A stretch of 64,000 bases of DNA from Candidatus Brevundimonas phytovorans (GCA_029203145.1 CP119309.1:126501-190500); one strand, 5' to 3'; positions 50,050 through 59,363 are shown, numbered from the stretch's first letter. A program made the numbers and translations. The notes: a model not told the origin generated them from the sequence alone.

Positions 50050-52830
50050 CTATTTGTCTTCCGCGCTGATCGCCGGCCCGTAGAAGAGGGCGTTGAACAG
50101 CAGGCGGGCCGACGAGCGGGCCTGGGCGCGGTTGACCACGTCGGGGCCGAGCACGATGACGCGGCCTTCGCCGTGCGGCAGGTCCAGAACCGCGTCCGAA
50201 CCGGCCAGTTTCTGCGGGCCGATGGCCCAGCCGCTGGCGACCGCGACCTGTTCCGGGTAGCGGACGATGGCGCCGCTTTCGCCGGTGTGGCGGAAGCCCG
50301 AGTTGCGGTTGAAGAAGACGTTCATCTGGGCCGGGGCGCCGAAGGCCAGCGGCTGACGATTGTCGACCTCGGTTTTCAGCACGGCGCCGGGGATGAAGAA
50401 TTCGGTCGAGGCCGGCGCCTTGCCGTCCGCGCCCAGCAGAACGTCCTGAACCGGTGCGCCCAGGGCCGTGGCCAGGCGGTGGGCCGAGCCGATGGTGACG
50501 ACGCTGCCGCCGCCGCGCACGAAGGCGTCGAGCTGCGGCACGGTCTTCTCAGCCGTGATGTGACCCAGCCAGCCGCGATACTCGGCGGGGATGGCCTCGG
50601 GCTCGGGCTGGTCGCGCTGGGCCGCCGCCGACAGGTCCGTCGGAATCATGTCGGAGGCGAAGACGAGGACGTCGAAGTCCCTGGCCAGATCGCCCGCGTC
50701 CAGACGCTGCGGATAGACTACCTCGAACGGATACTCGAACTGCTCCAGCATCCAGCGGGTCCAGCCCGAGGCCATGGAGCCGCCGTAGCGGTCGACCAGG
50801 CCGACGCGCACCGGCTTCAGCGCGATCTTGTCGCCGCCCGGCGCGCGGGCGGCGGCGTAGGCGTTAAGGCCCAGGTCGCGCACAGCGGCCTCGACGATGG
50901 GACGGGCTGCATCGCTGGCCGGGATCCACAGGGCGCCGGGGGCGAGCGTCTGACGGCCCGCGCGGGTCTCGCCTTCCTGCCAATAGACCGGCACGCCCGC
51001 GGCCAGCAGACGGTTGGACAGGATGTAGCCGTTGACCGGGGCGTGATCGATCAGCCAGCCGGCGCGGCCCGAGCCGTCGATCTTGCCGGGCGGCGGGGCC
51101 ATGACGTCGGCGACGCGTTCGGTCGGCGCCTCGAAGCCGTCGAGGATGCGGTCGAACTTGACCCCCATCTGCAGCGCCAGGGTATAGCCGGTGGCGTCAT
51201 AGGGCAGGGCGGGCGGGCCGCCCGGATATTGCAGGTCGTGCGGGTGATCCTGCGGCTCGAACATGTCCAGCACGTGCGGGCGATAGGCCTGGGCCGTCTT
51301 CACCACATAGGAGCCGGCCGGATAGGTCTTGCCGCCGATGGTGAAGGCGCGCGTGGCGCGGTCCACGTCGACGCCCGTCTTGATCAGGCTGTTCAGGAAG
51401 GCGACGGCGGTCGGCAGGTCGGCCTGATCCGCCGGGATGACATAGCCGCGCGGATCGCGACGCGCCGGATCGCGCAGCACCTTTTCATAGAGGGCCGGAT
51501 CGACGCCGCGGCGGCCGTTGGCGTTCTCGCCCGCCGCCTCGACCAGGGCCTCGACGCCGGTCGGCGTGATGCGCCAGGTGTCGGTATTGCCCTTGTCGAT
51601 GGCGTTCTGGCCCATGCGCCAGATGTTGAACAGCAGCCGGTCCTTGTTGCGCGAGGCGTAGTTCAGCACGGCGCGGTTGATCGACTGCGAGTACTCGATC
51701 GACTGGGCGAAACGCCAGGTCTGGGGCGCGACCGGCATGGGCAGGTCGTTGCGGGCCAGCTGGTTCTGCGGGATCAGGCTGATCTGGCTCGGCGTGGGGT
51801 GGCCGGTGATCTCGGTCAGCAGGCCGACGGCGTTGTGGAAGTAGGTGATGGAGCGCTCCATCCCATTGTTCCAGGTCGAGTAGTTGGCGCCGCTGCGCAT
51901 GGTCGAGCCTGGCTTGCCCTCTTCGATCAGGCGGCTGTGCATGGCCGCGCCGACTTCCGACAGGGCGCCCATGACCAGGGGGTCGTAGTTGTAGTTAAAC
52001 GGGTCGCGGAAGGGCGGCATGAAGACCACGGTTCCGGCGGGCGCCGTCTGGTGGTGGTTGTAGATGATCTGCGGGAACCACTCGCGGAAGAACTGGCGGT
52101 TGACGTTGGTCGTCTCGGCCATGGCCGACAGGTAGTAGTCGCGGTTGTTATCGTGGCCGACGTACTTCTGGTACAGGACCGGGATCGAGGCGAACTCGCG
52201 CTTCAGCGGGTCTTCGTTGCGCATATACCAGTTGGAGACCAGCTCCATCCCGTCCGGGTTCAGCGGCGCGAACAGGATGATGGTGTCGTTCAGAACGCGC
52301 AGAGCCTCGGGGTCCTCTGCCGTCAGCCATTCGTGCACGGCGGCGATCAGGGCCTGGGGCGGGACGGTCTCGGTCGCGTGCAGGCCGCCGTCGATCCAGA
52401 CCACGGCCTTGCCCTCGGCGGACATGGCGCGGGCCTCGACCTCGGTCACGCCGTCGGCCTTGGCCAGGCGACGCGCGATCTCCTGATAGCGATCCAGATG
52501 GGCCAGGTTCTCAGGGCTGGAGACGATGGCGATGTATTGGGTGCGGCCCTCGGACGACTTGCCGATCTCGACCAGCTTCATCCGGTCCGACTGGCTGGCC
52601 AGGGTCTTCAGATAGGCTTCCCACTGGGTGTAGTTGACCAGGTGGTAGTCGGCGCCGACGGCATGCCCAAAGGCTTCCTCAGGCGAAGGGACGGCCGAAC
52701 GGGGCGTCGCGGCGGCGACGGCGGCCGGCGTCTCCGCCAGGGCGACCTCATAGGCCAGGGCGCTGGTGCTGCTCATGGCCAGGGCGACGAAACCGACCGT
52801 AAGGGCGGCGGCGAGGGAGGGTCTGATCAT
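50050..52830 (-). CDS. Large secreted M14-family zinc carboxypeptidase
   Basis: A 926-residue protein with Sec signal (about 1-26, TSALA). The M14 domain begins around residue 65. The first zinc site is GGLHATETVPPQAL (H-x-x-E), with LFAPLNPDGMELV and the third ligand in YNHHQT. RSGANYSTWNNGMERSITYF and GLLTEITGHPTPS continue the catalytic domain. The C-terminal half (about 500-926) is a separate beta/alpha region with a glutamine amidotransferase-like look (VRGGGSVVTIGSAHRLATAL). It likely trims peptides in the periplasm. The start ATG 52830 is chosen; 52869 adds 13 residues. The small gene at 53034 reads away from it. Confidence 0.9.
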   Translation of the reverse strand: MIRPSLAAALTVGFVALAMSSTSALAYEVALAETPAAVAAATPRSAVPSPEEAFGHAVGADYHLVNYTQWEAYLKTLASQSDRMKLVEIGKSSEGRTQYIAIVSSPENLAHLDRYQEIARRLAKADGVTEVEARAMSAEGKAVVWIDGGLHATETVPPQALIAAVHEWLTAEDPEALRVLNDTIILFAPLNPDGMELVSNWYMRNEDPLKREFASIPVLYQKYVGHDNNRDYYLSAMAETTNVNRQFFREWFPQIIYNHHQTAPAGTVVFMPPFRDPFNYNYDPLVMGALSEVGAAMHSRLIEEGKPGSTMRSGANYSTWNNGMERSITYFHNAVGLLTEITGHPTPSQISLIPQNQLARNDLPMPVAPQTWRFAQSIEYSQSINRAVLNYASRNKDRLLFNIWRMGQNAIDKGNTDTWRITPTGVEALVEAAGENANGRRGVDPALYEKVLRDPARRDPRGYVIPADQADLPTAVAFLNSLIKTGVDVDRATRAFTIGGKTYPAGSYVVKTAQAYRPHVLDMFEPQDHPHDLQYPGGPPALPYDATGYTLALQMGVKFDRILDGFEAPTERVADVMAPPPGKIDGSGRAGWLIDHAPVNGYILSNRLLAAGVPVYWQEGETRAGRQTLAPGALWIPASDAARPIVEAAVRDLGLNAYAAARAPGGDKIALKPVRVGLVDRYGGSMASGWTRWMLEQFEYPFEVVYPQRLDAGDLARDFDVLVFASDMIPTDLSAAAQRDQPEPEAIPAEYRGWLGHITAEKTVPQLDAFVRGGGSVVTIGSAHRLATALGAPVQDVLLGADGKAPASTEFFIPGAVLKTEVDNRQPLAFGAPAQMNVFFNRNSGFRHTGESGAIVRYPEQVAVASGWAIGPQKLAGSDAVLDLPHGEGRVIVLGPDVVNRAQARSSARLLFNALFYGPAISAEDK

Positions 52831-53033
52831 GGCGATCCTGAATGCAGGTTTACTGGGCGCGCGGTACATGACGCAGCGGCAGAGCCGATTTCTCCACGAT
52901 GCCGCGGATGCGGCGGATGTCCATCACCAAGCCCGGCCTTGGCAAGGCCTTTTCGTGTCGTGATTGTGGCTTCTTGACGGCGGAAGCCGACGAGCGCACC
53001 TGTTTCAAGCTCGACCGTCGAGCGAGGAGAGGG

Positions 53034-53504
53034 ATGATGAAGACAGTGATGTTGTCGGGCGTGGCCGCCCTGTTGCTGGCTACCCCCATGTGCGCCTCGG
53101 CCCAGGACGCCAGCAAGACCGCCACCTATGGCGAGATCGTGCTGCGGGCCGGGTTTACGCCGGACCCCTATCGGGTGTCGGTGACAGCCGGCGGCTCGAT
53201 CGACGCCTATGCCGACACGCCTCTGCCGGCGGCTTGCGTCGGCAATGTCGCGGAGGCCCCGGATTTCGAAGTCACCTATGAGGCGGGACGCCTGCCGCTG
53301 GTGTTCCGCACCCTGTCGTCGGTGGACACCACCCTGATCATCAACGGGCCGGACGGGACCTGGTCCTGCGACGACGACAGCTATGGCGACGGCGATGCCC
53401 AGGTGCGTTTCGACAAGCCGCGCACCGGCACCTATGATGTCTGGATCGGCACCTTCGGCGGCGGCACGGCCAATGCGGCCCTGCTGATCACCGAAACGCC
53501 CTGA
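53034..53504 (+). CDS. Small secreted protein with pre-peptidase-C-like beta domain
   Basis: A 156-residue protein (ATG 53034 or 53037; ribosome site GGAGAGGG just upstream). Signal peptide about 1-22 (CASAQ). The mature part holds one beta-sandwich-like block: EVTYEAGRLPLVFRTLSSVD, TTLIINGPDGTWSCDDDSYGDG and TGTYDVWIGTFGGGTANAAL, resembling the pre-peptidase C-terminal (PPC) domain often seen with secreted peptidases. The M14 peptidase gene is next to it but divergent. The Asp-rich DDDSYGDGD turn may bind calcium (inference). Function unknown. Confidence 0.72.
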   Translation: MMKTVMLSGVAALLLATPMCASAQDASKTATYGEIVLRAGFTPDPYRVSVTAGGSIDAYADTPLPAACVGNVAEAPDFEVTYEAGRLPLVFRTLSSVDTTLIINGPDGTWSCDDDSYGDGDAQVRFDKPRTGTYDVWIGTFGGGTANAALLITETP

Positions 53505-53525
53505 GGCTGTTCGGCGACGAGGGCC

Positions 53526-53819
53526 CTACTGGTCTTCGTCGAACTTGCGGGCGACCAGGTCGCTGAGGGCTTCGAGGGCTTCGGCCGCGTCGGGGCCCTC
53601 AGCCTCGATGTCGACGCCGCAGCCGATGCCGGCCCCCAGCATCAGAAGACCCATGATCGAGCGGGCGTCCACAGTGACGCCGTCGCGGGTGACGCGGATC
53701 TCGGCTTCGAAGCTGGAGGCCAGCTTGACGAACTTGGCCGAGGCGCGGGCGTGCAGGCCGCGCTGGTTGCAGATGCCGACCGTGACCTGAAGCGGCCCTG
53801 AAAGAGGCGTATCGCTCAT
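53526..53819 (-). CDS. Phosphocarrier protein HPr (regulatory, PTS-Ntr type)
   Basis: A 97-residue HPr. The active histidine is in GLHARASAKFVKLAS, and the regulatory serine in DARSIMGLLMLGAG is the target of HPr kinase. The last gene of the chvI-chvG-hprK-EIIA-HPr block on the minus strand, overlapping the EIIA gene by four bases. In alphaproteobacteria this branch lacks sugar permeases and acts as a signal relay tied to nitrogen or carbon status and to the ChvGI envelope stress system. EI (PtsP) is not in the window. Confidence 0.95.
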   Translation of the reverse strand: MSDTPLSGPLQVTVGICNQRGLHARASAKFVKLASSFEAEIRVTRDGVTVDARSIMGLLMLGAGIGCGVDIEAEGPDAAEALEALSDLVARKFDEDQ

Positions 53820-54220
53820 TTCTCGCCCGCCAGAACCCAGGACGCCACCGAGATGTATTTGCGCCCGGCGTCCTGTGCATGGGCGACGCAGGTTTCAAGG
53901 TCTTCGCGACCGCGCACGCTGGCCAGCTTGATCAGCATGGGCAGGTTCAGCCCGGCGATGACCTCGGCGTGGGTCTGTTCCATGACCGAAATGGCCAGGT
54001 TGGAGGGCGTGCCGCCGAACATGTCGGTCAGCAGGATGACGCCGTCGCCGTCGTTCACGGCCGCGGCCGCGTCGACGATGTCGCGGCGGCGCCGCTCCAT
54101 GTCGTCCTCGGGGCCGATGCAGATCGCAGCCACGCCCCGTTGAGGGCCGACCACGTGCTCCATCGCCGCCAGGAATTCAGAGGCGAGGCCCCCGTGGGTG
54201 ACGATCACCAGCCCGATCAT
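53816..54220 (-). CDS. PTS EIIA component, mannose type (regulatory)
   Basis: A 134-residue EIIA-Man fold protein. The phosphohistidine is in GLVIVTHGGLASEFLAAMEH (His9-like). The GVILLTDMFGGTPSNLAISV block is the family signature. No IIB, IIC or IID part is nearby, so it is a soluble regulatory EIIA as in other alphaproteobacteria, where it takes phosphate from HPr and may affect other systems, such as K+ or stress signalling (family knowledge). It overlaps HPr by four bases and follows hprK after about 108 bases. Confidence 0.95.
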   Translation of the reverse strand: MIGLVIVTHGGLASEFLAAMEHVVGPQRGVAAICIGPEDDMERRRRDIVDAAAAVNDGDGVILLTDMFGGTPSNLAISVMEQTHAEVIAGLNLPMLIKLASVRGREDLETCVAHAQDAGRKYISVASWVLAGEK

Positions 54221-54328
54221 GAAGGCTTCACCAAGACACTCCGCCCCGCACTGCTGTCCTCAGCGGCCGCCCTTGGAGCGTCCAGACTGATCTGCAAGCC
54301 GGCCTTCATAGGGCAATCGCGCGCCGGT

Positions 54329-54760
54329 TCAAAGAGCGGCGAGCGCAGTTGCGACCACCTGACCCGCCGAGGCGGGGCGCGGGTCCAGCCGTAGTTGGGG
54401 AATCGCCACGCCGTCCCAGGTCCAGGCGGCGGCTTCCGGCAGGCGCTCGATCGTCTCATGCGTGCAGTGGACCGCCAGGACGATGCGGGCGAGCGGGTGC
54501 AGGGGCGCGGTGACGATCCCCAGGCCGCGCACCTCGATCTTGCCGCTGATCGTAGGCGGGGCCGCCGCGTAGAGGGCGTGGCCCGAGGCCCAGACATGGG
54601 TCCAGTCGTCGGCGATCAGCCGCCAGCCCTGAGCCATCAGCCGCAGGGCCAGATCGCTCTTGCCGACGCCGGACGGTCCCTGGATCAGGACGCCGCGCCA
54701 GCCGGCGGGCGTGTGGCGCGCCACGGCGGTGGCGTGGATCGGTTGTATCGATGCGGTCAT
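54329..54760 (-). CDS. hprK: HPr kinase/phosphorylase, short form
   Basis: A 143-residue protein, half the length of the Firmicute enzyme. It keeps only the C-terminal kinase domain, as usual in alphaproteobacteria. The P-loop is IQGPSGVGKSDLALRL, then LIADDWTHV (the acidic catalytic region) and KIEVRGLGIVTAPL, the family signature. It would phosphorylate the regulatory serine of HPr encoded just downstream. ATG 54760 overlaps the chvG stop by four bases, so the histidine kinase and HprK are translationally coupled. The RapZ gene often found next is absent. Confidence 0.93.
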   Translation of the reverse strand: MTASIQPIHATAVARHTPAGWRGVLIQGPSGVGKSDLALRLMAQGWRLIADDWTHVWASGHALYAAAPPTISGKIEVRGLGIVTAPLHPLARIVLAVHCTHETIERLPEAAAWTWDGVAIPQLRLDPRPASAGQVVATALAAL

Positions 54761-56367
54761 GGGCGTCGTCCCGCCAGGGGCAGAAGGACTTCGAAGCGAG
54801 CGCCGACGACGTTTCCGGCCTCGTCGATGCGGTTTTCGGCGTGGACCCGACCGCCGTGGGCGTCGACGATCTGACGCACGATGGACAGACCCAGACCCGA
54901 GTTGGCGCCGAAGGCCGTGCCCTTGGGCCGCGAGGTGTAGAAGCGCTCGAACACCGTCTCGAGGTTTTCGTCCGGGATGCCGGGACCGTCGTCTTCGACC
55001 CGAATACGCAGCGGCAACTCGGGGCGGCTGTCGTCGCGTTCCAGACGCACGCGGACCTCGCCGTCGACGGGGCTGAACGAGCGGGCATTGTCGATCAGGT
55101 TGCGGAACACCTGGCCGAGGGGGATGTCGCGGCCCAGGACGCGCGCCGCCTCGGCGGTGGAGGCGAAGCGGACGGCGGCCTCGCCCGGCTTCAGCCCGCC
55201 CTCATAGACGCCCACGATGTCGCCCAGCAGTTCGTTGAGATCGATCAGGCGGGGGCGGTCGCGCGACAGCTCGGCGTCGAGCCGCGAGGCGTTGGAGATG
55301 TCGGTGATCAGCCGGTCGAGCCGCCGCACGTCCTGTTGCAGCAGATTGGTCAGGCGCGCCCGCTGCTCGTCGGTCTTGACCAGGGGCAGGGTCTCCAGCG
55401 CGGAGCGAATCGAGGTCAGGGGGTTCTTGATCTCGTGGCTGACGTCGGCGGCGAAGCGTTCGATGGCGTCCATGCGCGTCGACAGGGTGTCGGTCATGGA
55501 TTCCAGGGCGCGGGCCAGGTCGCCGATCTCGTCCTTGCGGTCTTCCAGGTCTGGCAGGGAGATGGCGCGGGCGCGTTGCAGACGCACCTGATCCGCCGCC
55601 GCCGACAGGCGCATGACCGGGCGAGCCACGAACAGGTGCAGCACCAGGGCGGACAAGAGGTTCACCGCCAGGGCCACCAGGGCGAAGGGGGTCAGGGCGC
55701 GGCGCTGGGCGGCGAGGGTTTCGTCCACGTCGCCGGCTTCCAGCGTCAGGACGCCCAGCACCTGCTGGACATGGCGGACGGGCAGGGAGACCGAGACGAC
55801 CCGTTCGCCGTTCTCGTTGCGGCGAATGTCGGCCTGGGGCGCGCCTTGCAGGGCGCGCTCGACCTCGGCGGACAGTTCGGCGTTGGCGCGCTTCACTCGG
55901 GCGGTCTCGCGAGGCGAGGGTTCGCTGGGGGCCAGGGCGGTGCCGGCGGGGTGGGCGGGCGGGAGGGCCTCGCCTGGAATGGCGTCGGTGACGGCGTAGC
56001 TGTCCGAGACCAGCAGGCCGTCCTGGTCGTAGAGGCGGGCGCGCTGGCCCTCGGGAATGAAGTTGTCGCGCAGCCACAGGCCCGCGGCGCCGGGATCGAG
56101 CATGGGATAGGGCTCACCGCGAGTGATGCCCAACTCGCCCAGCACATTGGACAGAAGCTTGGCCTGAACGGACAGGGATTCCTGGCGCGCCTCGATCAGG
56201 CCGCGTTGCCATTCGTTCAGGGCCAGAGCCCCGCCGAACAGGATCAGCAGGCTGAGCAGGTTGAGCGCGAGAATGAACCCGCCGAGGCGTGATCCGCCGA
56301 AGCGGAAGCGGCGCCGCGGCGGGCCGTCCTCGATCTCAGCTTTCGCGGTAGCGGTAACCGACGCCAT
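54757..56367 (-). CDS. chvG: Sensor histidine kinase ChvG
   Basis: A 536-residue two-component kinase. A membrane helix at about 28-50 (LGGFILALNLLSLLILFGGA) and a second at about 245-275 flank a periplasmic sensor domain of about 200 residues. HAMP and the H-box FAADVSHEIKNPLTSIRSAL follow, then the N, G1 and G2 boxes (LIDNARSFSPVDGEV, EDDGPGIPDENL, GANSGLGLSIVRQIVDAHGG). It signals envelope or acid stress to ChvI. The start ATG 56367 overlaps the chvI stop by 32 bases; a longer start at 56460 would duplicate chvI-coding sequence and is rejected. hprK follows with a four-base overlap. Confidence 0.95.
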   Translation of the reverse strand: MASVTATAKAEIEDGPPRRRFRFGGSRLGGFILALNLLSLLILFGGALALNEWQRGLIEARQESLSVQAKLLSNVLGELGITRGEPYPMLDPGAAGLWLRDNFIPEGQRARLYDQDGLLVSDSYAVTDAIPGEALPPAHPAGTALAPSEPSPRETARVKRANAELSAEVERALQGAPQADIRRNENGERVVSVSLPVRHVQQVLGVLTLEAGDVDETLAAQRRALTPFALVALAVNLLSALVLHLFVARPVMRLSAAADQVRLQRARAISLPDLEDRKDEIGDLARALESMTDTLSTRMDAIERFAADVSHEIKNPLTSIRSALETLPLVKTDEQRARLTNLLQQDVRRLDRLITDISNASRLDAELSRDRPRLIDLNELLGDIVGVYEGGLKPGEAAVRFASTAEAARVLGRDIPLGQVFRNLIDNARSFSPVDGEVRVRLERDDSRPELPLRIRVEDDGPGIPDENLETVFERFYTSRPKGTAFGANSGLGLSIVRQIVDAHGGRVHAENRIDEAGNVVGARFEVLLPLAGRRP

Positions 56368-57103
56368 ACAGGGTCTCGATCGCGTCGAACTCGGGATCGA
56401 CCACCCGGAACTTCTTTCGCATCCGTTTGACGTGGCTGTCGATGGTGCGGTCGTCGACATAGACCTGATCGTCGTAGGCGGCGTCCATCAGGCTGTCGCG
56501 GCTCTTCACGAAACCGGGGCGCTGGGCCAGGGCCTGAAGCAGAAGGAACTCGGTGACGGTCAGCTTGACCGGCTTGCCTTCCCAGGTGCTCTCGTGCCGG
56601 GCCGGGTCCATCGACAGCTTGCCGCGCTTGATGGCCTTGCCCGCCGCTTCCGCGGCCGTCTCGACCTCGCCGCCGTCGGCGCCGGTGCGGCGCAGCAGGG
56701 CCTTGACCCGTTCGATCAGCAGCCGCTGGCTGAAAGGCTTGTGGATATAGTCGTCGGCGCCAAGGTTGAAGCCGAGGATCTCGTCGATCTCCTCGTCCTT
56801 GGACGTCAGCATGATGACCGGGATCTGCGAGGTCTGACGCAGGCGGCGCAGGACCTCCATGCCGTCCATGCGCGGCATCTTCACGTCCAGGATGGCCAGA
56901 TCCGGGGGCGTGGTCTCCAGCGCCTCAAGGCCCGAGGCGCCGTCGTGATAGGCCGTGACCTTGTGGCCGTGGCTTTCCAGAGCCAGGGACACAGAGGCGA
57001 CGATGTTCTCGTCGTCGTCGACCAGAGTGATGTTGGCCAAGGGCTTCTCCTGAGTGCGGGCGGCGGCGGTCGTCCGATCATCCGTCGCGGGTCGATTGCT
57101 CAA
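56336..57103 (-). CDS. chvI: Response regulator ChvI (OmpR/PhoB type)
   Basis: A 255-residue regulator. The receiver domain has the acidic pair in ITLVDDDENIVAS, phospho-aspartate in LAILDVKMPRMDG, and the lysine in DDYIHKPFSQRLLIERVKAL. The C-terminal winged helix contains LTVTEFLLLQALAQRPGFVK and DDRTIDSHVKRMRKKFR. It is the first gene of the envelope-stress plus PTS-Ntr operon. The promoter region 57104-57261 is divergent with the 57262 gene. In related alphaproteobacteria ChvGI control envelope and metabolic genes, and the chv-hpr linkage suggests coordinated use. Confidence 0.96.
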   Translation of the reverse strand: MSNRPATDDRTTAAARTQEKPLANITLVDDDENIVASVSLALESHGHKVTAYHDGASGLEALETTPPDLAILDVKMPRMDGMEVLRRLRQTSQIPVIMLTSKDEEIDEILGFNLGADDYIHKPFSQRLLIERVKALLRRTGADGGEVETAAEAAGKAIKRGKLSMDPARHESTWEGKPVKLTVTEFLLLQALAQRPGFVKSRDSLMDAAYDDQVYVDDRTIDSHVKRMRKKFRVVDPEFDAIETLYGVGYRYRES

Positions 57104-57261
57104 CGCGCGACAAGCGTAACCGTTCTAGTCCATCGGGGTGACATTACGGCCACAGCAAATGGTTCGCCAGAGCCTGTCTTTCAACCTTGGCAGGGAAAAG
57201 GCGAAACCTCGCCTTAAAGCCTCCGGGATCAGGGTGGCGGTTGGATACCTCGAAAGACGCC

Positions 57262-58974
57262 ATGGCCGGTCCGGTTCACTACGAAATCTATATCCGCAAG
57301 ACGCCGCCCGCGTCCTGGACGCTGTCGATGGCGACCGAGGACCGCAAGACGGCGATCGAGACGGCCGAGGACCTGCTGCGCGACGGTCAGGCCTGCGCCG
57401 TGCGCGTGACCAAGGAAACCCTGGACCCCGATACGATGGAGTTCGCCAGCGTCAACGTCCTGACGCGCGGCGCGCCCGAGATGAAGCAGAAGCTGAAGGT
57501 GCGCGAGGAGCGGGCCGGCCCCAGCTGCCGCGGGGTTCAGGACCTCTATACCCCCCATGCCCGCGACCTGATCGGGCGGGTGCTGGAGGACTGGCTGACC
57601 CGCCAGGGGGCGACGACCTTCGAACTGTTGCACCGCCCGGACCTGGCCGAACGGCTGGAGGCCTCGGGCGTCGAACTGCAACACGCCATCCAGAAGGTGG
57701 CGGTGCCGGAAAGCCAGGCCACGAGCCAGCCCGTCCATGACCTGGTGCGGCACTATCAACGGCTCAGCGAACAGGCGATCGAACGGGTCTTGCAGGCCGG
57801 GCGGCGCAATCAATTTCCGGGGCTGGCCGAACGCTCGGTCGCCGATGTGGCGCATCGATTGAGCGGATCGGCGGACCGCGCCTTCATCATGGGGGGCGTG
57901 GTCGCCGGGGCCTTGAAGGGCCTCAAGGGCGCGCGGGCGCGGCTGGACCGGCTGATGGACCTGTGCGACCGGGCGCCGTCCGAGGGGCCGCCGCGCGCCC
58001 TGGTCTTTGTGCCCGTGGAACAGGTGCTGTGCGAGATGTTCGGATCGCGGGCCAGTCTGGCCCAGATCGTCGGCCCGGCCCTGGATCAGGGGTCCAGCCT
58101 GGCGGCGGTGGTGCGGATGGTGGCGCCGCGCGAAATCGGCGCCCTGATCGCGCGCGATCCGAAGCTGGCGGTTCTGGTGCCGCCGGTCGAAGGCGGGCCG
58201 GCGCGCCTGGGCGAGCGGCTGGCGGCGGGCGAGTTTCCCCTCTTGTCGGCGTCGCTGGCGCGGATGGTGGTGCGCGAACTGATGAGCCAGCGTCGGCTGC
58301 GTCCCGGCGACCCCCAGGGCGAGATCGACATCCTGCGCGCCCTGGCCACCACCCTGACGGCCACGGCGGGGCGGCTGCTGACGCTGGAAGAGGTGCAGAC
58401 CGCCTTCAGCGAGCGGTCCAAGAGCCTGGTCACTGCCGACTTCGTCGCCGCCTATGTGCGCGGGGCGCCGACGGCGCTGCGCGAGGCCGAACGGCTGGCG
58501 CGGCTGTGTGAAAACGTGACCGGCGCAGCCAACAAGCGCTCGGCGGCGCGCTGGCTGGACGCCTGCGTCACCTCCCTGCGGTTTGAAACCGAGATGCGGA
58601 CCCTGAACCAGACCCCCGGACAGAAGCTGCTGGCCCTGGGCGCCCTGCAACGGGCGGTGAGCAATGCGGGTCTGTCTGAGCGGGACCGCGACGCCATCGT
58701 GACGGCGCTGGGCCTTGTCGGGGGATCGGTCGAGGCGGACGCGCGGCTGACGGCCCAGATCGTTCGCGCCCCCGTGCCGGCGCTACAGAAGCTGGCGGCC
58801 CTGCTGCGGCTGGCGGCGGCGGAGACGGGGCCGTCGGGCCCGGTGGCCGACCGGGCCAGGGCCGAGGCGATCAAGCTGTTCCGGGCGCCGGAACTGCGCG
58901 CCGCCCTGGGCGCGGAGCCCGAGGCGGTGCAGACCCTGCGGCCCCTGATGCAGGCGGTCGGCCTGGCGGCCTGA
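57262..58974 (+). CDS. Large conserved hypothetical protein
   Basis: A 570-residue soluble protein with no signal peptide. The N-terminal 70 residues (VHYEIYIRKTPPASWTLSMA, TAIETAEDLLRDGQACAVRV) form a small beta-alpha unit. The rest (about 100-570) is almost all alpha-helical, rich in Ala, Leu, Arg, such as RVLQAGRRNQFPGLAERSVA and ERLARLCENVTGAANKRSAA. I recognise no catalytic motif. It is divergent from chvI, sharing its promoter region, and may therefore belong to the ChvGI regulon. The start ATG 57262 (MAGPVHYE) is preferred over 57187, which adds a basic N-terminus without a ribosome site. Confidence 0.75.
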   Translation: MAGPVHYEIYIRKTPPASWTLSMATEDRKTAIETAEDLLRDGQACAVRVTKETLDPDTMEFASVNVLTRGAPEMKQKLKVREERAGPSCRGVQDLYTPHARDLIGRVLEDWLTRQGATTFELLHRPDLAERLEASGVELQHAIQKVAVPESQATSQPVHDLVRHYQRLSEQAIERVLQAGRRNQFPGLAERSVADVAHRLSGSADRAFIMGGVVAGALKGLKGARARLDRLMDLCDRAPSEGPPRALVFVPVEQVLCEMFGSRASLAQIVGPALDQGSSLAAVVRMVAPREIGALIARDPKLAVLVPPVEGGPARLGERLAAGEFPLLSASLARMVVRELMSQRRLRPGDPQGEIDILRALATTLTATAGRLLTLEEVQTAFSERSKSLVTADFVAAYVRGAPTALREAERLARLCENVTGAANKRSAARWLDACVTSLRFETEMRTLNQTPGQKLLALGALQRAVSNAGLSERDRDAIVTALGLVGGSVEADARLTAQIVRAPVPALQKLAALLRLAAAETGPSGPVADRARAEAIKLFRAPELRAALGAEPEAVQTLRPLMQAVGLAA

Positions 58975-59030
58975 ACCCGGCGGCCTGAACCTGGCGGCCC
59001 GAAGCGACGAGCCTGAGCCGGCGGGTTCGG

Positions 59031-59363
59031 TCAGTCGAAGATGTCGAAGATGTCCATCCGCTTTTTCTTTTTGTAGTAGCCGCCGTCGCGGTGGCGGTCG
59101 TCGTCCTTGTAGCGCGGCGGCTCGCGATAGCCTTGAGGCTGGCCGCCCCACGGTTGCTGCGCGGGCGGCTGCTGATAGGTCGGCTGCGGCGCGGCTTGCG
59201 GCGCGGCGGCGCGGCCCTCTTCAGCGGCGCTCGCCATCAGCTTTTCCAGCTCGCCGCGATCCAGCCAGACCCCGCGGCAGCTCGGGCACATGTCGAACTG
59301 GACGCCATTGCGGTCCAGGGTCTGCATGGCGGCGTTGTCGTTGGGGCACATCAATAGGGGCAT
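59031..59363 (-). CDS. Zinc-ribbon (zf-TFIIB) protein
   Basis: A 110-residue protein. The N-terminal zf-TFIIB ribbon is MPLLMCPNDNAAMQTLDRNG followed by VQFDMCPSCRGVWLDRGELE, though only three cysteines are obvious (the first Cys pair is C-x-x-D/N). A Gln/Pro-rich linker (AAPQAAPQPTYQQPPAQQPW) leads to a basic-acidic tail KKKKRMDIFDIFD. Function unknown; such proteins are widespread in proteobacteria. It lies convergent with the 57262 gene and 140 bases downstream of the BaiN-type gene on the same strand. Confidence 0.85.
   Translation of the reverse strand: MPLLMCPNDNAAMQTLDRNGVQFDMCPSCRGVWLDRGELEKLMASAAEEGRAAAPQAAPQPTYQQPPAQQPWGGQPQGYREPPRYKDDDRHRDGGYYKKKKRMDIFDIFD

Noticed and set aside
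50173..52977. A 934-residue open frame on the plus strand opposite the M14 peptidase
   Set aside because: Translation is Gly/Arg/Val/Asp/Ala-biased antisense sequence of a high-GC gene with no family motif; the minus-strand gene has zinc-site motifs and a signal peptide.
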